Source of the DNA: Alphaproteobacteria bacterium
GTDB lineage: Bacteria; Pseudomonadota; Alphaproteobacteria; Rickettsiales; JADKJE01
Assembly (NCBI GenBank): GCA_016722515.1
Contig: JADKJE010000003.1
Span: 377,508-441,507 of the forward strand
Length of the DNA stretch: 64,000 nt
Direction of reading: 5' to 3'
The notes beneath the pieces are model-generated. The model was not told the origin of the DNA, made no database searches, and saw nothing but the letters and a program-made list of their open reading frames with translations. Shown here piece by piece: positions 46,601-53,823 of this stretch (position 1 is its first letter; the number at the start of each line of letters is the position of its first letter). A program made the position numbers and the translations under genes.

Positions 46601-48024
46601 TGATATGCATTTTGAATGCGCTCCCAAGCTTTTCGGATAGTGAGGGGGATAGCGGTTTGTTTGCTAACAATATCGTCCAGTTTTTTATTGTAGAGCGGTT
46701 GATCGAAGCTACTTGGTGCTGTATATAAATCAATCTGAATCTCTGAATGAGGCGCAATGATTTTGTTAAAGTCTGTGACAGCAGTAAGAAATGCGACAGA
46801 TTTTTCTCCTCTGTGTAAATGGGACAATCTATTTGAGTATTCCCCTAGGCTTTCACCTTTCGCCTCACCATTTGATATAAAATTGCTTACGTCCCTTTTG
46901 CCGCTTATAACATCATGTGCATCACGGGTTAATTCAACCTGTATTTCGTGGGGCAAATCTACATAAATATTCTGTAATGCTTTCCAGGTCGTATTAAGGG
47001 CATTTTTATTATCTATGTTTGTAATAGACGTCGATAATGTCTTTTCAATAGCATCGGTTTTAAAAGGAGATTTTTTAAAATTATCAGTGCCATCAGGACT
47101 AGACTCTAATTTCCTAATGAAAAGTTGAATTTCTTCAGCTTTACCCAGCTTTTTATGAAATTCACTTAACATTTCTTCAAATTCCAAGCCTTTTTTCTGC
47201 TGTTTCTTACTCAATTCATTGGTACGCCGAATAAATGCACTAGTACCCTCGTTGCTTTTTCCAAAGGTAAATAAATTTTCAGCTGTTGAAAGGTCTTTAA
47301 ATTTATTTGCAGCTGGTTTAAGAGCATTTTTAAGACCTTCTTCAAGTGTATTAAATAGCTCAGATTTTTTAAAATTAGATACTTCTTGCTTTATAGAATG
47401 ATATGAATCAGAAATGCTCTCTAAACGGTGCCGATCTTCTTCAACTAGATTGTTATGACAACTTCCTCCTTCTTTTAAAATTGAAAAATCAAATTCTTCC
47501 TTTTCATGGCATCTCTCAAGCCACACTGTAAATTCTTTATCCACAAACAACTGTGGATTATTCTGGAATACTTCTAGCAATTCTCCATAAAGAGGATCCA
47601 TTCTTGCTGCATAGTAATCAACAACAGTTTTTAAGATATTTGGTTGTTTTTTAGCTGTGAATTCTTTAAATGCATTAACGGAATCATTGTCGTTTAATAG
47701 GTCTTTCACTAGTACTTCGATTTTCAATGTTTCATCTATTAAAAATTTAATATCGTCATTAACGTTTGTATCTTTAAGACTTTTTATCCCAAATAGACCT
47801 TTTTCGGCTATACAATTATAGAGAGTAATATAATCCTCTATTTTTTTCTTAAAAAGAGAATCCTGATCTTTAACTGAAGAATCACGTTTAGTGCCCGATA
47901 TGCTTTCTAAATAGCCATTAAACAGACGTTCGACAACGACTCTTGTCTTTTCTTGCTCTACTTCTTGAGGAGTAGTAGGTAGTCGTTTATCCTCAGTGTT
48001 ATATGTTTTTTTCTTTCTTCCCAT
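37612..48024 (-). CDS. Giant protein with Ulp1/C48-type cysteine protease domain
   Basis: One uninterrupted 3470-codon frame. Residues 1-1230 are long helices of unknown family. A basic tract at about 1240-1270 (KEKRKEKRKKKRN) precedes a CE-clan protease domain at about 1300-1560. There, His1423 is in GSHWVTCVI, Asp1453 in FLIDSLGP, and Cys1517 in CVDCGWW, with the oxyanion Gln1511 exactly six residues before the Cys as in Ulp1. Such domains remove ubiquitin, SUMO or NEDD8 from eukaryotic proteins or act as acetyltransferases. A domain of roughly 180 residues is duplicated (about 1605-1785 and 3073-3246). Three 11-residue Pro/Ala repeats (about 3255-3290) lead to two hydrophobic helices (3356-3410) and a basic tail. 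GGAGG is 12 bases before the ATG. I infer a secreted, host-directed enzyme. Confidence 0.8.
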   Translation of the reverse strand: MGRKKKTYNTEDKRLPTTPQEVEQEKTRVVVERLFNGYLESISGTKRDSSVKDQDSLFKKKIEDYITLYNCIAEKGLFGIKSLKDTNVNDDIKFLIDETLKIEVLVKDLLNDNDSVNAFKEFTAKKQPNILKTVVDYYAARMDPLYGELLEVFQNNPQLFVDKEFTVWLERCHEKEEFDFSILKEGGSCHNNLVEEDRHRLESISDSYHSIKQEVSNFKKSELFNTLEEGLKNALKPAANKFKDLSTAENLFTFGKSNEGTSAFIRRTNELSKKQQKKGLEFEEMLSEFHKKLGKAEEIQLFIRKLESSPDGTDNFKKSPFKTDAIEKTLSTSITNIDNKNALNTTWKALQNIYVDLPHEIQVELTRDAHDVISGKRDVSNFISNGEAKGESLGEYSNRLSHLHRGEKSVAFLTAVTDFNKIIAPHSEIQIDLYTAPSSFDQPLYNKKLDDIVSKQTAIPLTIRKAWERIQNAYQTLSADLQIEAADHSRNLFNSPLNVAYSRYIEKDGAGGMIRRFKSYQGIYVRAVIIQDISQLLFSSSVNQGEKPPETIKEKLDAIKNKVETGDAHLLSGYDAKLLGVTAERWTSIAKTIPFIQMTSGAAGAQVLAELAGEKYTEQLNGFFQSLDAETQRSILFQSVGGSITLCLHDMVSSISKDNNINPDEKILLFNKALNIMGQGLVDEVKNDSTIVVKEFCKEARTVLAGSGTTDAKLDNFKEVVNKYSSNPEHGFARFALKKEAEELQKKEKIIYYLKNITLNVEIQEAHIDRGNVLRIMSGYQPVFLHQEMIDIARKLMDPQYHPEYKLNQLDTFKDKLDHEAEHNYLQTLKKLCDVKAYPNINADNTLIAIPGQDLYFKPDDLFQIWGNVLLVKASTELEKPPSPKTSKIFNFPKFKSRAQLPVSNAEQRKHAQALVEQISAAVNLVKVVEEAIKTPLHKIIALSAQEGIEWTDWQSVNDFMNTIDLQFKRSAELRAQRNIFDKITNHLTINGVSGAIESILQKLDDNMVAFYQAERKSQQEIFKETKSKKNEKEDPVKEEKWIAKKPSKSTSPKVQNSATIANDSVLEICNAIEERSSSNTEEKENDRQRAVIDNQLECLKGLESSIKEGAFGGGTVAASIRTATYSKATRIPSLEPNDIAKTMLSGVKDTDRLMVYTILDKHGALSFGMQSYIQKAVANKIKELHAQSEPQTIKQQWQSVRVKKENLPIRKIDISKEGNEFFTRPFEEMPATETTARYKTERKKESKENSKEKRKEKRKKKRNPGNKSGSFPLETPSSLNSNPLFRKDSPEFKFFLNISQNTDKKDHGQEWATGTGINNILHICLGSTHAHIVHPDQLSTASPFADGDVAKEAFNSIKETLNTFKGNPQVINPEVAKNWPEIDIPKPVVMVLNTGDYRLSEAENEQIKNQQMTVTATNAGSHWVTCVILPKQYKPPQGDPLNNEKELVFLIDSLGPRTISDAFKNALTKDAEYTVPSDFLPEYNEENGKRIILAPLPDAEFPVIPESKQQVGCVDCGWWATYNALMVVLTGRTDYMNQFKGDNRAPAEALRYCWPALSGEVHTDIFNKEDSLFHSSHNTIGQSTQKKQQQELAKKELVNNQEQHVQNCKIAILKINKQTLHSFLADKSDDGKAILDAAFNAIENDLSERGVNVEGSTSPRDEIKQHKGKTGLITVRNRYVASCRTAIKAAISQPLLDKINTANSVDETTPNHLDYLEKRLHLVTKVSEIKSGIELKNIIANLPNDQDLTRISNAFIKENGDRDVEEFCIKCVKQHFLEQVSIAEDALKKGKSQVLNVVAEEQQSNVIHEPNPIPPNEADWGPWQAVRDRVEVGDGKLTPQQQEQFYIEWLVRSKQINADTHYNKINDFKQNLIGLYERIVKITENNRIIERNIPPDDFDNHITSLIRLIDNNPSSFNHIESRINEINPRLLAPLVPSQSDIANNRDLTGAQKLEQLVFNEWNISEENHEKIPSRIFSLESSDKQGKNDLHSWTTGTYVKISRISGIDVVHIIPSATTANKVTSENRVFHKLEAGERNREGLKNKILEQQIYFVCDAYDREVEQGFKGGSKSKDLIPQAAKAIAWNIYRAYSQNSVGENTPVGELSEQQKLILQIENNITVTLSAGILIAPDHLRSLFDYSNKTIKSLEVQIAGKASKDKMDVKSLNQLVNGVLTQSFNDAIAPDAYRLNALLPSVAHANLKIKLHEHVNADLDNYNKASPKPELPSHDPVKLARREARKLRKDLLKLIKEGRVSKGQNKPVKLTPDQQSQVYKLILSSCEANAPGQLNLDSIKGKVEGPGELDDIKGYLLAASRRLFGNPPVQQTKDKDIDFQTFGYGNVDHYGLRSAMTLMGLSEEQRTTIWQEKVINSLKTLCEKEINIIEAKNKEDNIKLEECKSAIIHACEDNKKLESAKSFYGSNKELFDQAIKALYSDAKMSDVLGALPFANENFIAEFSELYNIAKGKLSQITNRTFNADLDLAATYNRLLQNKTTDYPTQKAISSALWTFASDIKDRYVRLLDNLPTAKRGEESDRKTHIAKKKEDLKKINSKNIAESVNLEQIKSINIEGMLAEEIRIILNELVTKVNNLPQPSVDKQIEFWQKKNNFWVVIKRFMNANAAMCDSFADNLRADDSDITTKPALSPLIQELLTPDKGIRSAINAAYPNSADEKNKLIAAARVEFRSVCDKQLLLCNEHIKICNEEAERVVQEAQEAVSRENAERLKNCKTYILTPTEANVNSLLAILSQHPDVVRQAFTDIEAGLQTDPMALTGDQLTAMKTKTAPVIEMVVNSQCGNAEELANELHNYGNTIGEAIELSDHAKLVDENNQYTQALGIYYTIPIIQGTTQESQRQHLAEQQRLHAQRQGLEQNATTAINDYLRIEYHTRNADAGDNESLDKFIERKGHVLFNEHVQGKEDVQVQQYITSLNAQKERDAKTASLNPVFNEKINALFIAADNAGINENNYAVKIDFWQAVIEADTQNDFVQAVETTTIAASNEKNLLLGAGQKVFGTGANKNEPEYGMRGAINAVYDADDQVNTWNILKHKLVVGAQQRVAAAQQQQQEEEQVAAEVQACKIDIINGHARNLVGATGHIRLLAFNAIEADMQARGLNIEAIIHARPPVENDSAVPQVDLNRYLSACHEEINTSITQPIIESVKQQLPVPDGHFAANRPNLQRRQDLLQRVAAINSQANYQNWHAEEPLINVPLLAAKDPFFRDGDAVVKQFCIDSFNTQCLRSVAEQVELIDRAVNAAPVIAPPIVAPNPVIAPPIVAPNPVIAPPIVAPNPIVAANPAPQPVAAKQKQVARGKAKQQQRDKDPEPSLSQESKPFLFDQTDKPQNASWSSAAKHTLCSKWGLAIATILVLAIFCAPFLPVVASFAAITLPTGLPFLVTLGGCALAAGAFGYKANAHHSQQTKAYQAEFKAQQRDQGGSNYRDVVSKEQSKTLRDKQTGKVVDLSKGSGRKVGG
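38161..38259 (-). repeat. Three tandem 33-bp repeats in the giant gene
   Basis: Units start at 38161, 38194 and 38227 and encode the 11-residue pattern PVIAPPIVAPN. The units differ from each other at only a few positions. They form a proline-rich spacer between the second copy of the duplicated domain and the C-terminal membrane segments. Confidence 0.85.
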
Positions 48025-48271
48025 ATTCTACCATTTCCTCCAAATCGCTTTATCTATTGAAGATTTAGGATATTTCTGCCATCAAAAATGGAAAGGCGCT
48101 GCACTCTTTTTTTCACCCATCATCTTGTCTATTCTACCTTAAAAACACTTAAAATTCAATAATATTATAAATTTAATATATGGTTATAGTTTCAATTGAT
48201 CTCTAAGCAAGATTCATTAAAGTTTTATTAAATTAAATATTGTGATTTTTTAAAAATGATCTCTACCTATG

Positions 48272-49465
48272 CTATAGCCGGTAACAAAGCGCCTTTAAAT
48301 AGCTGTTTTGCTGAAGCTGTGGATGAATCACATGGTCTTTATCGGCAAAGCTAGTACGAAGCAGTTTATAATCGCGTCCTGCTTCACGGATACCGGCTTC
48401 CACGGCTCGTCGAAAGGCATTTAACTCAGCATGGTGCGAACATGAGGCAATGAACAAGGTTCCCTGGGGCTCTAAAAGTTGGGCGCATAAGAACGCCAGT
48501 TTTTGATATCCCCGCAAACCAGAGGCGATATATTGCTTATCCTTAATGAATGCCGGAGGGTCGGCTATGATTAAGCCATAGTGCCTGCCCTCGTTGATCC
48601 ATGCAGGTAATAATTCAAATATATTTCCCTCTTCATAGGAGCAGAGGGAATCGACATGGTTTAACATCGCTGCCTGGCTGGCTAGTTTTAAGGCTTCAGC
48701 TGAGGCATCAACCAGGGTTACAGAAAGGGCGCCTTGTTGCGCTGCAGGCAAGCCAAACCCGCCTGTATGGGTGTATAAATCAAGGACGTGCTGATTGTTC
48801 GCAAACTGGGCGGCATAGCCCCTGTTTTCACGTTGGTCATAAAACCAGCCTGTTTTTTGGCCATGGATGAGGTTGGCCAGGTAGATTGTGTTACGTTCAT
48901 GCACTTCCGTGGGTGTGGGAGGCTGTTCGCCCTGTACCGTAACCTCAAGCTTTAATCCTTCTTTTTTTCGGGATGCTCCATCGTCGCGGAAAATGATACC
49001 TTTAGGGTTAAGCAACGTTTTAAGTGCAGGAACCCAGAATGGTTTTAAGAGTTCCATTCCTGCAGTCGTAGTTTGACAAACCGTATAATCGCCAAAGCGG
49101 TCGATGATGAGTCCCGGTAGCTGGTCACCCTCTGAATGGATAAGACGATAATAGGGAATCTTGATAAGTGCTTCACGCTTACGCAGAGCCTGCTCAAACC
49201 GATATTTAAAAAATGCCTCGTCAATGGTTACAAGCCCTGAGCCTGTATGCAGCATTCGCAAGGCTATAATGCTGCGAGCGTTGAGCATGCCCATACCCAA
49301 GGCTTTACCCTGTTTGCTTTTTACCTGCACAACGGTTCCAGGCTGAAGCTGTTCAAGTTGCGAGTTCCAGGCAATGGCCGATTGATACACCCACGGAAAT
49401 CCCTGTTCTAGATGCCGTGTCGCGTCTTTGTCGATAATGATGTGAGGTAACGAAGCTGATTTCAT
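48272..49465 (-). CDS. rlmI: 23S rRNA cytosine methyltransferase, RlmI family
   Basis: The 397-residue protein has an N-terminal PUA domain (GTVVQVKSKQGKALGMGMLN). A linker with EGDQLPGLIIDRFGDY and a SAM-dependent Rossmann methyltransferase domain follow (HVLDLYTHTGGFGLPAAQQG, catalytic IIADPPAF). E. coli RlmI makes m5C1962 in 23S rRNA. Orthology to that exact site is likely but not proven. It is divergent from rpsB. Confidence 0.88.
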   Translation of the reverse strand: MKSASLPHIIIDKDATRHLEQGFPWVYQSAIAWNSQLEQLQPGTVVQVKSKQGKALGMGMLNARSIIALRMLHTGSGLVTIDEAFFKYRFEQALRKREALIKIPYYRLIHSEGDQLPGLIIDRFGDYTVCQTTTAGMELLKPFWVPALKTLLNPKGIIFRDDGASRKKEGLKLEVTVQGEQPPTPTEVHERNTIYLANLIHGQKTGWFYDQRENRGYAAQFANNQHVLDLYTHTGGFGLPAAQQGALSVTLVDASAEALKLASQAAMLNHVDSLCSYEEGNIFELLPAWINEGRHYGLIIADPPAFIKDKQYIASGLRGYQKLAFLCAQLLEPQGTLFIASCSHHAELNAFRRAVEAGIREAGRDYKLLRTSFADKDHVIHPQLQQNSYLKALCYRL

Positions 49466-49792
49466 GGGGGAACTGTTGCATAAATGCTCGGTTGTGTCAA
49501 TTCAAGAAAGGCCAAGCAGCACTCCCTATCGAGCCCCTCCCATCACCCCAAATTCATGCCAAAGAAGGCATGAATCTGACCCTACTCCGAGAGGTGGATA
49601 GAAGACGGACGTGCGGTACTGATATTCTTTATAGAAAACACTTGCAAACCCAACGCCGGTAGGGTAAATTTACCCAGCTTATCTTGATTGATTCGAGGTA
49701 GGTATTATCACACGCAGCCAGATTTTAAGGTGCCTGAGAGGTTCTTGGGTGTTTTTGGTTGCGGCGGTTTAAACCTTAATATTAGGATTATT
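49466..49792. other. Intergenic and leader region before rpsB
   Basis: This 327-base gap between divergent rlmI and rpsB shows two hairpins: ATTCATGCC / GGCATGAAT around 49542-49565 and the palindrome GGGTAAATTTACCC around 49661. An open frame in phase with rpsB runs through its right half but lacks a ribosome binding site. The leader may carry autoregulation of rpsB, as S2 controls its own operon elsewhere, but I see no motif that proves it. Confidence 0.4.
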
Positions 49793-50689
49793 ATGTCTGT
49801 TTCTGATCGTATACCCCACGTTTCTATCCCTGAACTTATTTCTGTTGGCGCGCATTTTGGTCATAAAACCATGCGTTGGAACCCACAAATGAAATCATAT
49901 ATTTATGGTGAACATAACGGGGTTCATATTCTTGACCTTCAACAAACTGTGCCACTCTTTCGATCTGCACTGCAAAAAGTGTATGAAACCGTAAGAGGCA
50001 ATGGCCGGGTATTGTTTATTGGTACTAAACGTCAGGCAACTGAAATTATTGCTGAAGAAGCTAAACGTTGCGGACAATATTTCGTTAACCATCGTTGGCT
50101 CGGCGGAATGCTTACCAACTGGAAAACCATTTCCCTGTCTATCCGTACCTTGCAAAGCTACGAGGAAAAACTTAATAACCCACGCTTGAACCTTTCTAAA
50201 AAAGAGCGTCTGGACTTAAGCCGCCAGTACGATAAATTACAGCGTAGCCTTGGTGGTATCCGTGATATGGGTGGTATTCCTGATTTGGTGTTTATTGTTG
50301 ATACCAACAAAGAACATATTGCCGTTAAAGAAGCGCAAGCTCTTGGTATTCCAGTGATCGCTATCTTAGACAGTAACTCAACCCCTACAGGCATTACCTA
50401 TCCAGTTCCTGCCAACGATGATGCAAGCAAAGCTATCCAGTTCTACTGCCAGGCTGTTGCCAATGCTGTTATTGCTGGTATAGAAGACGGATTGAGCGCT
50501 TCTGGTGTTGATCTTGGTGCTTCGGAAGACGTTCCTGGTGATATGTTTGACGGTGAGTCTTCTGATAAAGATGACAAACGTTCAGCTCGTAAACGCCCTG
50601 CTAAGCCTGCCCCAAATAAAGGACCTGCTAAAAAGCCAGTTAGAGCCAAAAAACCTACAGACAGCGATAATGCTGCTTCTGAAGAATAA
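49793..50689 (+). CDS. rpsB: 30S ribosomal protein S2
   Basis: From the ATG at 49793 the protein has 298 residues. The longer frame adds 35 residues that are not S2-like. Typical S2 motifs are present: VGAHFGHKTMRWNPQMKSYI at the start, FIGTKRQATEII, and HRWLGGMLTNWKTI. Residues beyond about 258 form a Lys/Ala/Pro-rich tail, an extension common in alphaproteobacteria. It heads the rpsB-tsf unit, 33 bases before tsf. Confidence 0.96.
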   Translation: MSVSDRIPHVSIPELISVGAHFGHKTMRWNPQMKSYIYGEHNGVHILDLQQTVPLFRSALQKVYETVRGNGRVLFIGTKRQATEIIAEEAKRCGQYFVNHRWLGGMLTNWKTISLSIRTLQSYEEKLNNPRLNLSKKERLDLSRQYDKLQRSLGGIRDMGGIPDLVFIVDTNKEHIAVKEAQALGIPVIAILDSNSTPTGITYPVPANDDASKAIQFYCQAVANAVIAGIEDGLSASGVDLGASEDVPGDMFDGESSDKDDKRSARKRPAKPAPNKGPAKKPVRAKKPTDSDNAASEE

Positions 50690-50722
50690 TGGATCTTTGT
50701 CGTTTTAAAAAAGGAATCGTGT

Positions 50723-51652
50723 ATGTCAGTTACCATTACCATGGATCAAATTAAAGATCTGCGTGTTAAAACCAATGCCGGTATTTCAGACTGTAAAAAA
50801 GCCCTCGCTGAAAACGATGGCGATATGGAAGCAGCCGTCGATTGGCTTCGTAAAAAAGGCCTCGCCTCTGCTGCTAAAAAATCTGGAAATGTGGCCGCGG
50901 AAGGATTAGTGGGTGCTAAAGTTGAAGGCAATACCGGAGTGATTATTGAATTTAATAGTCAAACCGACTTTGTTGCTAAAAACGAGCAATTTCAAAATCT
51001 TACCCGTTCTATTTTATCGGTTGCATTAAAAGAAGGCACTTCGATTGAAGCCCTCAGAGCTGCAACATTCCCTGGCACATCTCATGCTATCCAGGATGAG
51101 ATTGTGAACCATATCGCAGTGATTGGTGAAAACCTGAATCTGCGTCGCGTTCAACGCCTCAGCGCTGAACATGGTGTGGTTGCCAGCTATCTGCATAATT
51201 CAGATACTGCAGAACTGGGAAAAATTGCGGTGATCATCGCGCTTGAATCTACCGGAGACAAAGCTAAATTAAATGAATTGGGCCGCCGTATTGCTATGCA
51301 CATTGCTGCTGCAAAACCGGAAGCCCTGCGCATTGAAGACGTAACCGCCGAAAACTTGGCGCGTGAACGTGATGTTCTGGTTGAACAAGCCAGAGCTTCA
51401 GGTCGCCCGGAGAATATCATCGAGAAAATGGTTGAAGGACGTATCCGCAAATACTACGAAGAAGTCGTGCTGCTGGAACAAATTTTCATCATCGATGGTA
51501 AAACCAAAATTTCTGATCTTCTGGAACAGGCTGCTAAGGATATTGGCGCTCCTGTTGCTATCTCTAACTTTGCCTTGTTTGTATTGGGCGAAGGCATCGA
51601 GAAGAAAGAGACTGATTTTGCTGCTGAAGTAGCGGCTGTGATGCGCGGCTAA
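50723..51652 (+). CDS. tsf: Elongation factor Ts
   Basis: The 309-residue protein is a complete EF-Ts. The N-terminal UBA-like domain reads LRVKTNAGISDCKKAL, and the EF-Tu-contacting motif is NSQTDFVAKN. The core dimer domains and a C-terminal module follow. It exchanges GDP for GTP on EF-Tu. AAGGA precedes the ATG. It is followed by a strong hairpin that ends or attenuates the transcript before pyrH. Confidence 0.96.
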   Translation: MSVTITMDQIKDLRVKTNAGISDCKKALAENDGDMEAAVDWLRKKGLASAAKKSGNVAAEGLVGAKVEGNTGVIIEFNSQTDFVAKNEQFQNLTRSILSVALKEGTSIEALRAATFPGTSHAIQDEIVNHIAVIGENLNLRRVQRLSAEHGVVASYLHNSDTAELGKIAVIIALESTGDKAKLNELGRRIAMHIAAAKPEALRIEDVTAENLARERDVLVEQARASGRPENIIEKMVEGRIRKYYEEVVLLEQIFIIDGKTKISDLLEQAAKDIGAPVAISNFALFVLGEGIEKKETDFAAEVAAVMRG

Positions 51653-51664
51653 TAGTGAATGTTA

Positions 51665-51695
51665 AATCCTCCTAAGGCCAAACCTTAGGAGGATT
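51665..51695 (+). terminator. Strong hairpin between tsf and pyrH
   Basis: A perfect 13-bp stem (AATCCTCCTAAGG / CCTTAGGAGGATT) with a 5-base loop lies between tsf and pyrH. It is followed only by ATTT, so it may act as a partial terminator or RNA-processing site rather than a full stop. The pyrH ribosome binding site lies just after it. Confidence 0.7.
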
Positions 51696-51711
51696 ATTTA
51701 GGGAGGGAAGC

Positions 51712-52452
51712 ATGAGAGAGCCAGTGACAGGCAATCCTAAATATAAAAGGGTTCTCTTAAAGATATCCGGTGAAGCGTTGATGGGAACGCTTCAATATGG
51801 TCACGATTACGAAATCATCAACCGCGTTTGCAAAGAAATTGTCCGAGTCCACGAGATGGGCGTCGAAATTTGCCTCGTTGTGGGCGGAGGCAATATCTTT
51901 CGTGGTGTTTCTGGGTCGGCCTCGGGGATGGAGCGAGGAAGTGCCGATTATGTTGGAATGTTGGCGACCATTATCAACGCCCTTACCCTGCAAAATGAAT
52001 TAGAAAAAATGAATGTTGAAACCAGGGTGCTGTCAGCCATCCCTATGGACAGCATTTGCGAGCCTTATATCCGTCGCCGTGCGCTGCGCCATATGGAGCG
52101 CGGCCGGATTGTTATTTTTGCCGCCGGTACAGGTAACCCGTTTTTTACTACCGATACGGCATCTGCCTTGCGTGCGACTGAAATGGGATGCCAGGCGTTG
52201 CTTAAAGCAACCAAGGTCGATGGAGTGTATTCATCCGATCCTTTCAAAGATAAAAACGCCATCCGGTATGATCACCTTACCTATATGGATGTGCTGACCA
52301 AACAGCTTAATGTGATGGATGCTTCGGCAATCACCCTCACCCGTGATAATCATATTCCTATTATTGTTTTCTGCATTCACGATGATAACGCATTTTCAGA
52401 TGTGATCTGTGGGAACGGAACCTTTACTATTGTTGATGGAGTAACACAATGA
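51712..52452 (+). CDS. pyrH: UMP kinase
   Basis: The 246-residue protein is a typical bacterial hexameric UMP kinase of the amino-acid-kinase fold. Motifs are VLLKISGEALMG at the start, VVGGGNIFRG, and GTGNPFFTTDTAS. It phosphorylates UMP to UDP. Its end overlaps the frr start by 4 bases (ATGA), so the two are coupled. Confidence 0.96.
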   Translation: MREPVTGNPKYKRVLLKISGEALMGTLQYGHDYEIINRVCKEIVRVHEMGVEICLVVGGGNIFRGVSGSASGMERGSADYVGMLATIINALTLQNELEKMNVETRVLSAIPMDSICEPYIRRRALRHMERGRIVIFAAGTGNPFFTTDTASALRATEMGCQALLKATKVDGVYSSDPFKDKNAIRYDHLTYMDVLTKQLNVMDASAITLTRDNHIPIIVFCIHDDNAFSDVICGNGTFTIVDGVTQ

Positions 52453-53006
52453 CCAAGCAAGTTGCACAGGATGTCAGTAAACGTATGGATGGTGCGTTGC
52501 ACCAGTTTAAACATAATATCAATGGCTTGCGTACCGGCAGGGCTTCGGCTAACCTGCTCGATAATATCCGCGTTGATGCCTATGGTGACCATATGCCGAT
52601 TAATCAATTGGCCACCGTTAACGTACCAGAAGCGCGTCTGATTACCGTTCAGGTATGGGATTCATCCGTGGTTTCCAGCGTTGAAAAAGCCATTAAAAAT
52701 GCCCAGCTTGGCCTTAATCCCATGGCTGAAGGCAGCGTGATCCGTATCAATATCCCCGACTTGAGTGAAGAGCGCCGTAAAGAGCTGGTCAAAGTATTGG
52801 GTAAATTTTCTGAAGAAGCTAAAATTGCCATGCGTAACGTTCGCCGTGATGGAATTGATGTCCTTAAAAAACTTGAAAAAGAAGGTGATATCACCGAGGA
52901 TGAGCTTCATTCTGGCAGTGAAGATATCCAAAAAATCACGGATGATTTTGCCAAATTGGTGGAAGAAGCAGCAGGTAAAAAAGAAGCTGAAATCATGAAA
53001 GTGTAA
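52449..53006 (+). CDS. frr: Ribosome recycling factor
   Basis: The 185-residue protein has the standard RRF length and motifs: LRTGRASANLLDNIRVD in the first helix and beta region, and ARLITVQVWDSSVVSSVEKA. The long C-terminal helices read RRKELVKVLGKFSEEAK. With EF-G it splits post-termination ribosomes. Confidence 0.97.
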   Translation: MTKQVAQDVSKRMDGALHQFKHNINGLRTGRASANLLDNIRVDAYGDHMPINQLATVNVPEARLITVQVWDSSVVSSVEKAIKNAQLGLNPMAEGSVIRINIPDLSEERRKELVKVLGKFSEEAKIAMRNVRRDGIDVLKKLEKEGDITEDELHSGSEDIQKITDDFAKLVEEAAGKKEAEIMKV

Positions 53007-53046
53007 ATTCAGTATCCGTATCGCTTACTAGCAAAATAGGTTTATC

Positions 53047-53757
53047 ATGCCTCATTCCTTTAATAAAACCCCCAACCACGTTGCCATCATTATGGATGGG
53101 AATGGCCGTTGGGCCACGGGCAAAGGATTGCCTCGGGAGATAGGCCATAAAAAGGGTGCGGAAAGCATTCGTGAAGTGATGAGTGCCTGTCAGGATGCGG
53201 GTATTAAATACCTCACTATTTATGCCTTTTCGTCCGAAAACTGGCAACGTTCGGATCATGAGGTTAAAAAGCTTATGGATTTATTGCGTTACTACCTAAC
53301 GCATGAACTAGCCTCACTAAAAAAAAACGGGGTATCCCTCCACATTATTGGGGATGTAGCTGTACTTCCCGATGATATCCAGCATTTGATAGCGAAAGCT
53401 GAATTAGAAACTTCGCACAATTCAAAATCAGTGTTGAATATTGCCTTAAGCTACGGTAGTCGTCATGAAATTATTAATGCGTGTAAATCTATTGCCTTCC
53501 AGGTATCTACTGGACTGATGGATCCTAACACGGTTAATGAAGTACTGTTTTCCCGTTACCTTTATACGGCCAATATCCCTGACCCAGATTTACTCATCCG
53601 CACAGGTGGTGAAGTCAGGCTCAGTAATTTTCTCTTGTGGCAGTGCGCCTATACCGAGCTTTATTTTACCGATACACTCTGGCCTGATTTTAACAAAGAC
53701 CACTTCCTCAAAGCCTTGGCTGATTATGCAGCAAGAGAGCGGAAATTTGGAAAATAA
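53047..53757 (+). CDS. uppS: Isoprenyl transferase (undecaprenyl diphosphate synthase)
   Basis: The 236-residue cis-prenyltransferase has VAIIMDGNGRWA with the catalytic Asp near the N-terminus. It also has YLTIYAFSSENW and the pyrophosphate-binding LLIRTGGEVRLSNFLLWQ. It builds the C55 lipid carrier for peptidoglycan and other envelope glycans. It follows frr by 40 bases. In many genomes cdsA and dxr come next; here the cluster ends and a convergent pilin gene follows. Confidence 0.95.
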   Translation: MPHSFNKTPNHVAIIMDGNGRWATGKGLPREIGHKKGAESIREVMSACQDAGIKYLTIYAFSSENWQRSDHEVKKLMDLLRYYLTHELASLKKNGVSLHIIGDVAVLPDDIQHLIAKAELETSHNSKSVLNIALSYGSRHEIINACKSIAFQVSTGLMDPNTVNEVLFSRYLYTANIPDPDLLIRTGGEVRLSNFLLWQCAYTELYFTDTLWPDFNKDHFLKALADYAARERKFGK

Positions 53758-53823
53758 TGGAAGCGCGCGTATGCGCAATGAGGTTTAGGAAGAGGCCAGG
53801 ATATCCTTCCCAAGGCGTTTATT

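Noticed and set aside
49466..49792. Riboswitch or tRNA before rpsB
   Set aside because: The hairpins do not match any riboswitch or cloverleaf pattern I know.
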